Source: Chrysomallon squamiferum
Taxonomy: Eukaryota > Mollusca > Gastropoda > Neomphalida > Peltospiridae
Length of the DNA: 10,000 bases
Reading direction: 5' to 3'
NCBI GenBank assembly: GCA_012295275.1
Contig: CM022668.1
Span: forward strand, 2,507,989 to 2,517,988
The position numbers and the translations under genes are program-made. Below, piece by piece: positions 1-6,652 of the stretch. Numbering within the stretch: position 1 is the first letter of the stretch; each line of letters starts with the position of its first letter. The notes under the pieces were generated by a model. The model ran no database searches, had not been told where the DNA came from, and worked only from the letters and a program-made list of their open reading frames with translations.

Positions 1-251
1 TAACATATTAGATAAAATAATAATAAATAAAAATACTATATTAACACCAAAATAAACAAATAAATAAATAACATTAATAACAAAACAAAAACCAAAATGT
101 AATATAATAAAAAAAAAAAAAATTTAAAAAAAAAAAGAAAAAAGGAAAACATTGAATAATTGACAAACTTGATAAATCTATAAATCTCAAATTTAAAACA
201 TAACCGCATCACTCGTACGAAAAACAAGAAAAAAAAAAAGACTCTACTAAC
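1..251. other. AT-rich A-tract flank, probable intron
   Basis: This stretch is almost entirely A and T, with long A runs around 110-145 and 228-239 on the plus strand. If the minus-strand exon at 252-747 is real, this is the 5' part of its downstream intron, starting with GT at 251-250. The open frame that continues through it on the minus strand turns into a phenylalanine/leucine/tyrosine-rich tail, as expected from translating T-rich intron. I see no gene in it. Confidence 0.5.
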
Positions 252-747
252 CTTTTGCTTCTGCGCAGAAACGGTACTCGACGACTTTTTCCGGTTCCGC
301 TTTTTAGTACGCGACGAGCCCATCCCTCCGGTCTCGTTCCTGACCTCCACCGTGACCCGCTGCGCAGGCTCATTGCACGGCTCCTCGTGGTAGCGTCGCG
401 CATGCGCGTGGGGATCCACAGACATAAAGTTATACGCAACACTGGCCATCATAGCACAGAACACATAGATCCTCTGGCTGTCCAACGCTTTGTCCTCTGG
501 AATGACTACGGTCGCGCGGTTCAGTGCCAGACACAAGCTGAATTGATCGCGGACCCCGCGGTAGAGCGAATCTTTTGCACGTATGGGGAAACAGAACCCG
601 GCCTTGACCCCAGCACCGGTCGTGGTATCCAGTTTTGGAAACTGAAGGTCAAGGTCAGTGAAATGGAAAAGAACGACGTGAGAGAAGAGGCGCGTGCAGT
701 CCTCGCAGAATCCAGGATCCACTCACGAGCCCATGTTCGTCAGTTCA
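252..747 (-). CDS. Candidate internal coding exon, unrecognised protein, interrupted by one TGA
   Basis: This is the only block that reads like coding sequence: it is GC-rich against AT-rich flanks, and minus-strand codons favour G/A at position one and G/C at position three. The 3' edge is a good donor, CAAAAG|GTTAGT, with GT at 251-250. The 5' edge is a good acceptor, ending TTCTTGTTTCAG at 748, with a CTAAT branch-like motif upstream. From that acceptor the frame runs T, then ELTNMGS, a TGA stop at 723-725, then VDPGFCEDCTRLF and about 150 further open codons. The tail is basic and hydrophilic (KKRNRKKSSS) and ends in phase 0. A CxxC (FCEDC) lies early. A second acceptor inside, with CTGAC and a pyrimidine tract ending TTCAG at 642, would give a TGA-free exon of 252-641, exactly 130 codons, phase 0 at both ends. 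I do not recognise the protein and assign no function. It could be a true exon, a pseudogene exon, or one affected by a base error. The antisense frame is also open and arginine-rich, which I read as its shadow. Confidence 0.45.
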
Positions 748-785
748 CTGAAACAAGAAAAAATTAGTTCGTCAAGAAAATATCT
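748..785 (-). other. Candidate splice acceptor with polypyrimidine tract
   Basis: On the minus strand, GACGAACTAAT is followed by TTTTTCTTGTTTCAG and then the GC-rich block. This has the order branch point, pyrimidine tract, CAG expected of a metazoan 3' splice site. A degenerate copy of the same segment lies at about 845-882 but has lost the AG (it reads TTTCGG). That fits a local duplication in which only the exon-adjacent copy kept a functional-looking acceptor. Confidence 0.45.
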
Positions 786-900
786 AGTTTAATTTTAGCA
801 TACATTTTAACCTTTACTATCCACTGTATTAAATGACCTTTACCGAAACAACAAAAATTAGCTGATGAAGAAAATATAATCTGTCACACACGACTTTGCT
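748..900. repeat. AT-rich segment with a degenerate ~40-bp direct duplication
   Basis: The segment starting at about 750 (AAACAAGAAAAAATTAG, then GAAAATAT) recurs at about 845 (AAACAACAAAAATTAG, then GAAAATAT). The two copies are roughly 95 bp apart. The motif ATGACCTTTA that follows resembles the start of the 23-bp repeat further right, so this may be the most decayed edge of that array. No gene is visible. Confidence 0.4.
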
Positions 901-1080
901 ATTTATATATTAATATCTATTGTTTATAACCTTTAATACTTAAAGTATATGACCTTTTATATCCTTACTAAATTACCTTCAATATCTATAGTATATGACC
1001 AGTAATATCTATTGTTTATTACTTGTAATATCTATTGTTTTTGACTTGTAATATCTATTGTTTATGACTTGTAGTATCTA
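900..1080. repeat. Diverged left part of the 23-bp minisatellite
   Basis: Units of roughly 22-24 bp recur with the pattern GTAATATCTATTG then TTT(A/T)TGACTT. They share AATATCTAT and TGAC with the main array to the right but are more degenerate. At 1076-1080 the pattern stops in mid-unit after GTAGTATCTA and resumes in register at 1418. This shows that the left part and the main array were once continuous. Confidence 0.65.
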
Positions 1081-1417
1081 CAGCAACCAATATGAACATG
1101 AGAAAGCTACTTCATAGGTACTGAATCTTACGAAGGGCTATCAGTTTGTTACACTCTTCTGAAGTAACAAATTTGTTCAGTTTATGTTTAGTTATATATT
1201 ATTAATGATACCCATCTATGTGAAGACACTGATCACGTTAATGATTTCTCACAATAATTATCACCAGTGACCTAACAAGGTTGGATACAGATAATATCAA
1301 TATTCAACCTTTAATTCTGTTGATCTCGGTAATTGTTTAAATATTTTAGGAACAGGCCTGCGGGCGACTCATGTCGTTCTTGGGGGTCACGTGGTGCCCG
1401 CGGTTACCGTGTTGATG
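1081..1417 (+). mobile_element. Decayed non-autonomous hAT-type DNA transposon inserted in the minisatellite
   Basis: About 337 bp of non-repeat sequence splits the 23-bp array. The left end carries AAGCTACTTC, GGTACTGA, CGAAGGGCTATCAGTTTG and ACAC. The right end carries TTTTAGGAACAGGCCTG, CGGGCGACTCATGTCG, TTGGGGG, GGTGCCCGCGG and ACCGTGTTG. From memory, these blocks in this order match the two ends of a widespread short hAT-superfamily element best known from fish genomes, whose ends begin CAGGGGTCACCAACC. Only the CAACC/GTTG part of those terminal repeats survives here. It has no transposase and no open frame. The flanks share ATCTA (1076-1080 and 1418-1422), or AGTATCTA against ATGATCTA as an imperfect 8-bp target duplication, the size usual for hAT. 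Removing the insert and one copy restores the array register. I do not assert a family name. The internal 200 bp is AT-rich and looks degraded. Confidence 0.65.
1355..1402. other. GC-rich hairpin-forming core inside the transposon
   Basis: GCGGGC at 1360-1365 pairs with GCCCGC at about 1396-1401 across a GC-rich loop that contains CACGTG. It lies in the right subterminal part of the hAT-like element. Such GC-rich subterminal hairpins are common in short DNA transposons. I see no independent gene here. Confidence 0.45.
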
Positions 1418-1930
1418 ATCTATAGTATATGACCTGTAATATCTATAGTACATGACCTGTAATATCTATAGTTTATGACCTGTAATATCTATAGTATATG
1501 ACCTGTAATATCTATAGTACATGACCTATAATATCTATAGTACATGACCTATAATATCTATAGTATATAACCAGTAATATCTGTAGTATAATGACCTGTA
1601 CTATCTGTAGTGTATGACCTGTAATATCTGTAGTACATGACCTGTAATATCTATAATATATGACTTGTAATATCTATAGTACATGACCTGTAATATCTGT
1701 AGTACATGACCTGTAATATCTATAGTACATGACCTGTAATATCTATAGTACATGACCTGTAATATCTGTAGTATATGACCTGTAATATCTGTAGTACATG
1801 ACCTGTAATATCTATAATATATGACCTGTAATATCTATAATTTATGACCTGTTATATCTATAGTATATGACCTGTAATATCTATAGTATATGACCTATAC
1901 TATCTATGGTTTATGACCTGTAACATCTAG
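1418..1930 (+). repeat. 23-bp minisatellite, about 22 copies
   Basis: The unit is AATATCTATAGT followed by A(C/T)ATGACCTGT, repeated head to tail at 23 bp with few indels. Variation is mostly TAC/TAT in the middle, CTATAG/CTGTAG, and occasional CTATAAT. Each full copy contains TGACCT, the complement of the nuclear-receptor half-site AGGTCA, so that motif recurs about every 23 bp. That is a property of the unit and not evidence of function. The period is not a multiple of three and stops fall in every frame, so it is not coding. Confidence 0.9.
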
Positions 1931-2100
1931 TGTTTTTGATATATAACATATCTGGTATATCGCCTGTGATATATTATTTATCATACATGTAGTATGTGAC
2001 GTTTAATATCTTTAGTATTTGACTTCTAATAGTTGTAGTGGATATCTTTAATAGATATCTGACCGTTAATATCTACAGTGCATCTGTAAACTATGTATTC
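1931..2100. repeat. Degenerate right edge of the 23-bp array
   Basis: Recognisable fragments persist here (GTAGTATGTGACG, TTTAATATCTTTAGTATTTGAC, GACCGTTAATATCTACAGTG), but spacing and sequence have drifted. An array with a homogeneous centre and decayed edges is the usual outcome of unequal exchange. The next 95 bp (2101-2194) are unique AT-rich sequence with nothing I can name. Confidence 0.6.
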
Positions 2101-2194
2101 CTTATGCATTGAGTATCTACTTAACAAACCTGCCTTAAATTCATGATTAAAATATCCACAATTCACAACAAAAAATATTTATGAGACATTAGGC

Positions 2195-2605
2195 AAAAAT
2201 CTGTAGAGGATATAGTTAAAATATCTGTATATGATCTAGGTAAAATATCTATAATGATACAGGTAAAATATCTGTATATCATATAAGTAAAATATTTATA
2301 TATGATATAGGTAAAATAACTGTATATGATCTAGGTAAAATATCTATAATGATACAGGTAAAATATCTGTATATCATATAGGTAAAATATCTATATATGA
2401 TCTAGGTAAAATATCTGTATATGATATAGGTAAAATATCTGTATATGGTATAGGTAAAATAACTGTATATGGTATAGGTAAAATAACTGTATATGATATA
2501 GGTAAAATATCTGTGTATGATATAGGTAAAATAAATGTATATGATATAGGTAAAATATCTGTATATGATATAGGTAAAATATCTCTATGTGATATCTGCA
2601 TAGAA
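2195..2605 (+). repeat. 24-bp minisatellite, about 17 copies
   Basis: The unit is GATATAGGTAAAATATCTGTATAT, written here as GATATAGGTAAA + ATATCTGTATAT. The left half mixes variants: GATCTAGG, GATACAGG with a short CTATAAT unit, and CATATAGG. A block of these variants starting at GATCTAGG (2233) recurs at 2328, a 95-bp higher-order period. The right half is more uniform. Because 24 is divisible by three, the minus strand stays open and reads as an octapeptide repeat (DILPISYT). This explains the long open frame there without invoking a gene. Confidence 0.9.
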
Positions 2606-2689
2606 ATGGGATAAAATGTAACAGAAATTCTAATAGTGGTCAAAATACAAGTAAAGAAGTGAAGTCCATTAACAAAACGCATACACAGA

Positions 2690-2870
2690 CACACTAACAC
2701 ACAATCATACACGACACAAAGACATTCACATACAAACGTATGCATACAACATATATATATATACATATTATATACACATACATAAATGCATACATACGTA
2801 CATACATAGATACATACATACATGCATAGATACATACATACATACATATAGACACACAGAGAAACAATAA
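2690..2870 (+). repeat. CA/CATA microsatellite (left arm of an inverted pair)
   Basis: Imperfect ACAC and CATACATA runs, interrupted by a TATATATATA tract at about 2751-2761. The purest part is the TACA series at 2785-2848. The translated minus frame is tyrosine/valine/cysteine-rich (MYVCMYLCMY-like), which is typical of such repeats and not a gene. Confidence 0.85.
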
Positions 2871-2876
2871 CATTTA

Positions 2877-2892
2877 TATATATTAATATATA
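2877..2892. repeat. 16-bp perfect AT palindrome TATATATTAATATATA
   Basis: The palindrome is perfect and centred between 2884 and 2885. The left neighbour is CATA-type repeat and the right neighbour is TATG-type repeat, which is its complement. The palindrome therefore sits near the middle of a roughly 340-bp imperfect inverted arrangement that could in principle extrude as a cruciform. Confidence 0.8.
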
Positions 2893-2914
2893 ATCAGCTG
2901 TCTGTCGGTCTGTC

Positions 2915-3030
2915 GTACGTATGTGTATATGTATGTGTGTATATGAATGTATGTATGTAAGTACATGTATGCATATGTCTACGTACATATATGCATGTAT
3001 ATGTTTGTATGTGTGTGTGTATGTGGGAAC
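2915..3030 (+). repeat. TATG/TG microsatellite (right arm of the inverted pair)
   Basis: GTATGTGTATATGTATG-type sequence, the reverse complement in style of the run at 2690-2870. It ends in GTATGTGTGTGTGTATGTGG at about 3024. A short motif, ATATAATCAG, occurs on each side (about 2888 and 3032). Confidence 0.85.
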
Positions 3031-3096
3031 ATATAATCAGTTCTGAATGTACATATTTATAAACAGTGTCTGTTTTTGTTTGCATGTGTTCGTGAT

Positions 3097-3129
3097 TATT
3101 ACTGCTGCTATTACTACTACTGCTATTAC

Positions 3130-3181
<52 letters not shown>
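3097..3181 (+). repeat. ATT/ACT trinucleotide microsatellite
   Basis: Imperfect ATTACTGCTGCTATTACTACT leads into a pure ATT run from about 3131 to 3180, some 17 repeats. Open frames on both strands here are homopolymers of N, I or Y (poly-asparagine on the minus strand) and are repeat artefacts. Confidence 0.95.
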
Positions 3182-3470
3182 ACAGTACAAAAGATAACTC
3201 ACAACACAGTCATCGTCACACATTTTCGTTCACGGCAAAATCACATCTACTCCATCACAATAAAACATATGAATCACGTTACTGTGGCAAAACGAATTTC
3301 AATCTTTACAGGCGCACATTAAACTTGTATAGATGCAATTTAAAACTGTATCGATTCCAGAATATGTACCAGCGTTACTTCTCCAGTTCGCACAGCAAAT
3401 CTAATAAATATTCTTATTACCTTTGTAAACGTGTATCAATACTCTCTCCCCCACGTTGCACTCTTACACG
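3182..3470. other. Unique AT-rich sequence, no gene seen
   Basis: Non-repetitive sequence with a loose internal repeat: ACTTGTATAGATGCAATTTA (about 3323) and AAACTGTATCGATTCCAG (about 3344) resemble each other. The plus-strand open frames here begin upstream, inside or beside the ATT run, and show no domain or splice context that I can defend. Confidence 0.5.
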
Positions 3471-3610
3471 TTACGTCACACACAACTGTTATAGTCCCAC
3501 CTGACGTCACAGAAAACTGCTACTGTCCCACCTGACGTCACAGAAAACTGTTACTGTCCCACCTGACGTCACAGAAAACTGTTACTATCCCACCTGACGT
3601 CACACACAAC
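3471..3610 (+). promoter_or_regulatory. 31-bp tandem repeat carrying four perfect CRE sites
   Basis: A 31-bp unit (CCCACCTGACGTCACAG, then AAAACTGTTACTGT) is repeated head to tail. The full cAMP response element palindrome TGACGTCA occurs at 3502-3509, 3533-3540, 3564-3571 and 3595-3602, always 31 bp apart. A weaker first copy, TTACGTCA, is at 3471-3478. Because 31 bp is close to three helical turns, the sites lie on nearly the same DNA face. CREB/ATF-family bZIP dimers bind this palindrome in animals. Whether the array is an enhancer or a chance property of a minisatellite cannot be told from sequence. No promoter or gene start is evident beside it. Confidence 0.75.
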
Positions 3611-3956
3611 TTGTGCTGTCCTACCTACTGTTGTATCTCCAGCTGAAAACCCACTAACAACGAGAACTGTCAGTTCGACGTTTGTTTCTCCCACTGCCAC
3701 TGAATCCACTTGTCCCCAGGACAAACACAGATTCTTCACGCACAGAAACATACTCCAGTTAATCTTCTTCAAGCGTTTTGGATCAAGGGAAGAAAAAAAA
3801 GTAAAACGTCCATTCCCCTCGAGAGACAGGAATTTTTGTGTTGTTGTATTTGAAGCGATTGGTATTGGCTGCAGAAGTAACAAGCTTGGCTAGGCAGTGA
3901 CTGGCATCTGTCGACTCAGTCCTGCCGAGAATCAATAGACAGCGAGAACATGTGGC
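3611..3956. other. Unique sequence block between two tandem repeats
   Basis: This is moderately GC-richer unique sequence. A minus-strand open frame of about 104 codons (3883-3569) crosses it, but it begins with TTG, has its first ATG halfway along, and ends inside the CRE repeat. A minus-strand acceptor-like CTTGTTACTTCTGCAG precedes position 3868. I see no matching strong donor and recognise no protein family, so I do not call a gene. Confidence 0.4.
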
Positions 3957-4248
3957 AACTATATCTCTTCTTAAAGAAACATGGTCAACTGTATTTGTTC
4001 TTAAACATAGTCAACTATATCTCTTCTTAAAGGGACATGGTCAGATATACGTGTTCTTAAAGAAACACGGTCAACTGTATTTGTTCTTAAACATAGTCAA
4101 CTATATCTGTTCTTAACATAGTCAACTGTATCTGTTCTTAAAGAAACATGGTCAGTTATATCTGTTATCTATTTAAAGAGAAACAGTCAACAATTTCTGT
4201 TTTTAAAGAGACACGGTCGACTACAAGAGTTCTTACAAGACGTAGCCA
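3957..4248 (+). repeat. 30-bp minisatellite with long and short units, about 10 copies
   Basis: Units share AACTATATCTGTTCTTAAA and end in ATGGTC or ATAGTC. Lengths run 30, 26, 30, 30, 26, 25, 30, 35, 30 and 29 bp. The short form lacks the GAA of AAAGAAACATGG. The 26-bp unit at 3987 recurs exactly at 4073, giving an 86-bp higher-order period (26 + 30 + 30). Copies become diverged at the right edge. It is not coding. Confidence 0.85.
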
Positions 4249-4596
4249 AGATTGTCAGTTTTATTTTATTACTAAAAAATAAATCGATTTAAAACACTTA
4301 AAGACATATTACGAAACATTAAAATTTCTCTTGTTACCTGAACAATGTCATTCAAAGAAATTAGTAGATTATTAATTTTTGCATCAAAACAATTAAAAAA
4401 TTAAAAAGAATAAAAATGCCTATAACTAAATGAGAGTTGGCCAAATATTTTTATTTACTTCAAAAGTTTACAATTTTATCGAAATACGATTAGCTTATTC
4501 GGCACCAAAAAATATAAAAGTTCAATTACTTAATATAAACAAACTTTGTATCAGTAAAACTGTATCAGTTGTCTTTCCCTGTATATACTTATATAC
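4249..4596. other. AT-rich unique sequence, no gene seen
   Basis: The stretch is dominated by A/T with short runs such as AAACAATTAAAAAATTAAAA. A plus-strand open frame begins near 4430 but only becomes long because it runs into the T-rich repeat that follows. I find no motif worth naming. Confidence 0.6.
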
Positions 4597-4770
4597 TTTT
4601 TATTTTATTTTTATTTTATTTTATTTTATTTTATTTTATTTTATTTTACTTTATTTTACTTTATTTTTTTTTTTTTTTTTTTTTTTTTTTTATCATTATT
4701 TTTTTTTTTTTTGCTTTATTTTTACTTTATTTTATTTTATTTAATTTTGGTTTTATTTTATTTTATTTAA
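4597..4770 (+). repeat. TTTTA pentanucleotide repeat with two poly-T runs
   Basis: TTTTA repeats cover about 4597-4663 and resume at about 4717-4768. Between them lie a run of 28 T (4664-4691) and a second run of 14 T (4699-4712). The phenylalanine/leucine/tyrosine-rich open frames here are translations of this repeat. Such runs are prone to sequencing and assembly length error. Confidence 0.95.
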
Positions 4771-5575
4771 CTGTTACAGTTATCTACAGTGTGTACGTTT
4801 AACCAGGTCAGACTGTGTTTTGCGGTACACGTATCATTTTCCTGTCGTTATGAAATATTTAACACGCGTTCCACTTCGTTAGATCTTTTGTCATCGACAC
4901 AGTTCACACTGTCCTCTCACGCATTCAGCTAAAACCGTTTTCATAATAAAAACAACAATAACAATAAGCCAAACAAAACAAAACACACGAACAACAGAGA
5001 GACAGACAAACAGACAGGTCATACAGAAAGATAACTAAATGCAGTTTGGTACAAATTTGTAATCACACAAATAAAAGCTAAGTAAGTATTAAATTAGGAC
5101 ACACACAAGTAAAACAGCAAACACTGAAACGTGAACACACGAACGAATCAACGATTCTGAAAACGTCATCATTTCAGTTTACACTGCCGAAGTCTTCAAA
5201 CATCTCCTATCAAATTTGTGTTTCTGGAAAGCGGGAGCAAACACTGGCTTATTGACTCTGCACTTGTGTTTTCTCCGCAGTCCAATTAATCAGATCCAAA
5301 ACCGTAAACTGTGTGTGTGTACGTCGACTTGAAGTATCCTGAAAGAGTCACAAAGTCTGCTCAGACTGAGGATAGCAGGGGGGGGGTGAGTCGCTGTTGA
5401 ACGCTGAGGATTGTTTAATAATTCGGATGTTTCCAAAACAGGATGTCTGGAAGGTCTAATCTAACACACACTGATATTAATCGTCCAGTTTTCTAATATG
5501 TCACACACAGAAGCCTGAAGCAAATACTGTGACTTGTTCTCTCTTATTTCACTGTATTTACTTTGTAAAGAGATA
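4771..5575. other. Unique intergenic or intronic sequence, no gene seen
   Basis: The sequence is mixed, with A/C-rich patches at about 4940-5140 (AAACAAAACAAAACACACG and similar). A strong acceptor-like sequence, GCACTTGTGTTTTCTCCGCAG, ends at 5280 on the plus strand. All three frames after it close within about 60 bp without a convincing donor, so no exon is called. A run of nine G lies at 5378-5386. Confidence 0.55.
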
Positions 5576-5803
5576 TAGTAGGAGTAGTAGTAGTAGTGAT
5601 AATAGTAGTATTAGTAATAATAGTAGTATTAGTTTTGTTGTAGAAGTAATAGTGGTTACAGTAGTGGTAGTATTAGCGTATTAGTGATGATGGTGGTAGT
5701 AGTAGTAGTAGTAGTAATAGTAGTAGTAGTTGTAGTAACAGTAGCAGCAGTAGTGGTCGTAGTGGACATAGTTATAGTAGTAGCAGCAATGATTATGATG
5801 ATA
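5576..5803 (+). repeat. TAG/GTA trinucleotide repeat, imperfect
   Basis: AGTAGTAGTAG-type repeat with many interruptions (GATAAT, TTAGTAA, GTGG, GCAGCAG). The purest tract is at about 5697-5715. No open frame of interest arises from it. Confidence 0.9.
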
Positions 5804-5889
5804 ACATAAGGAGTGTATAAAACAGCAAAGGAACAACAAGAATAATTTAATCTATATCTGCTTCACTGGGTGTGTTTTTCTCTGTCACA

Positions 5890-6055
5890 TATATATACAC
5901 TCATAAACATATCGTACACATCACACACATAAACACATCGCACACATAAACACATTGCACACATAAACAAAGCGACACATCACACACATAAACACATCAC
6001 ACACATAAACACCCTGCAAACACCACACACATAAACACATCACACACATACACTC
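5890..6055 (+). repeat. CACACATAAACAC minisatellite, ~17-20 bp units
   Basis: The motif CACACATAAACACA followed by TCG, TCA, TTG or CCTG recurs about eight times with variable 3' joins. It looks like a CA microsatellite that has acquired a longer unit. It is not coding. Confidence 0.85.
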
Positions 6056-6371
6056 ATTCAGAAATTGTTAATCTCCATATTCTGACGAAGAAAACGAATC
6101 GAGATATCGAAGATAACGAGAAAAACAGCATTGAAAACACAAAGAAAGACATCACGTTTGATTATATTGATCATCAGCAGAGACCTCACACTGACTTTAA
6201 CATTGTGTATATGTTAATGCTGCCCCTCTTTATTATATCGATATCTGCAATAATAACTGTGTCGATATCAGACGTGATAATCGCCAGCTAACAACAGAGC
6301 GATAATCGCGATAACTATCGCTGTTATAATCGTTATTGATGTGAATCGATCTGATTAATATCAGTGAGTAG
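6056..6371. other. Unique sequence with a GATA/CGATA-rich patch
   Basis: This is non-repeat sequence in which GATA, CGATA and ATCG words are unusually frequent (for example ATCGAGATATCGAAGATAACGAG near 6100, in parts, and 6295-6360). On either strand GATA words are GATA-factor-like cores. The clustering could equally be residual simple-sequence bias. No gene is seen. Confidence 0.4.
6293..6325. repeat. Short inverted repeat, AACAGAGCGATA / TATCGCTGTT
   Basis: GCGATA (6299-6304) pairs with TATCGC (6316-6321), and AACA pairs with TGTT around a two-base bulge. This gives about ten base pairs with an 11-nt loop that itself contains TCGCGA. It is a plausible hairpin. There is no terminator or RNA-gene context to give it a role. 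Confidence 0.5.
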
Positions 6372-6430
<59 letters not shown>

Positions 6431-6475
6431 TAATAATAATAACAAAACAATAAGAAGAAGAATAACAATAATAAT
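6372..6475 (+). repeat. AAT trinucleotide microsatellite
   Basis: A pure TAA run from about 6374 to 6428, followed by imperfect GATAATAATAAT and AATAATAAT sequence. The minus-strand frame reads as poly-leucine and is a repeat artefact. Confidence 0.95.
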
Positions 6476-6596
6476 ATTATTGATAATGACCATCACTTAC
6501 ACTTATATTCGTAGTAATTATTTTTGTAGTTTTAGCTGTTGTAATTGATGCAATAATGGTGCTGATAGCAACAATGGTAGTACTTGTTGTTCCAGT

Positions 6597-6652
6597 AATG
6601 TATGTGTGCGTGTGTATGTATGTTTGTGGGTGTGTATGGATGTGTGTTTATA
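6597..6652 (+). repeat. GT/TATG microsatellite
   Basis: TGTATGTGTGCGTGTGTATG, continuing as GTTTGTGGGTGTGTATGG. A short imperfect GT-rich run. Confidence 0.85.

Noticed and set aside
723-725. Selenocysteine reading of the in-frame TGA
   Set aside because: No SECIS element can be located from this window and the protein is not a recognised selenoprotein. A mutation, an error or the alternative acceptor are simpler explanations.
2374-2988. Long minus-strand open frame with an octapeptide repeat (DILPISYT)
   Set aside because: The 24-bp minisatellite is divisible by three and stays open by arithmetic; the remainder translates a CATA microsatellite. No splice context or domain.
2894-3504. Overlapping open frames rich in N, I or Y
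   Set aside because: They are translations of the ATT run at 3131-3180 and its flanks, on both strands.
3569-3883. Minus-strand 104-codon open frame
   Set aside because: Starts with TTG, has a late first ATG, ends inside the CRE repeat, and has no recognisable family. An acceptor-like site precedes it but no strong donor follows.
4430-4802. Plus-strand phenylalanine-rich open frames resembling membrane segments
   Set aside because: The hydrophobicity comes from TTTTA and poly-T repeats.
5260-5345. Strong acceptor-like sequence TTTTCTCCGCAG ending at 5280
   Set aside because: All frames after it close within about 60 bp and no convincing donor lies in range, so no exon can be supported.
5378-5386. 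Run of nine G as a G-quadruplex
   Set aside because: A single uninterrupted run with no further G tracts close by does not make an intramolecular quadruplex likely.
6233-6496. Minus-strand poly-leucine open frame
   Set aside because: Translation of the AAT microsatellite.
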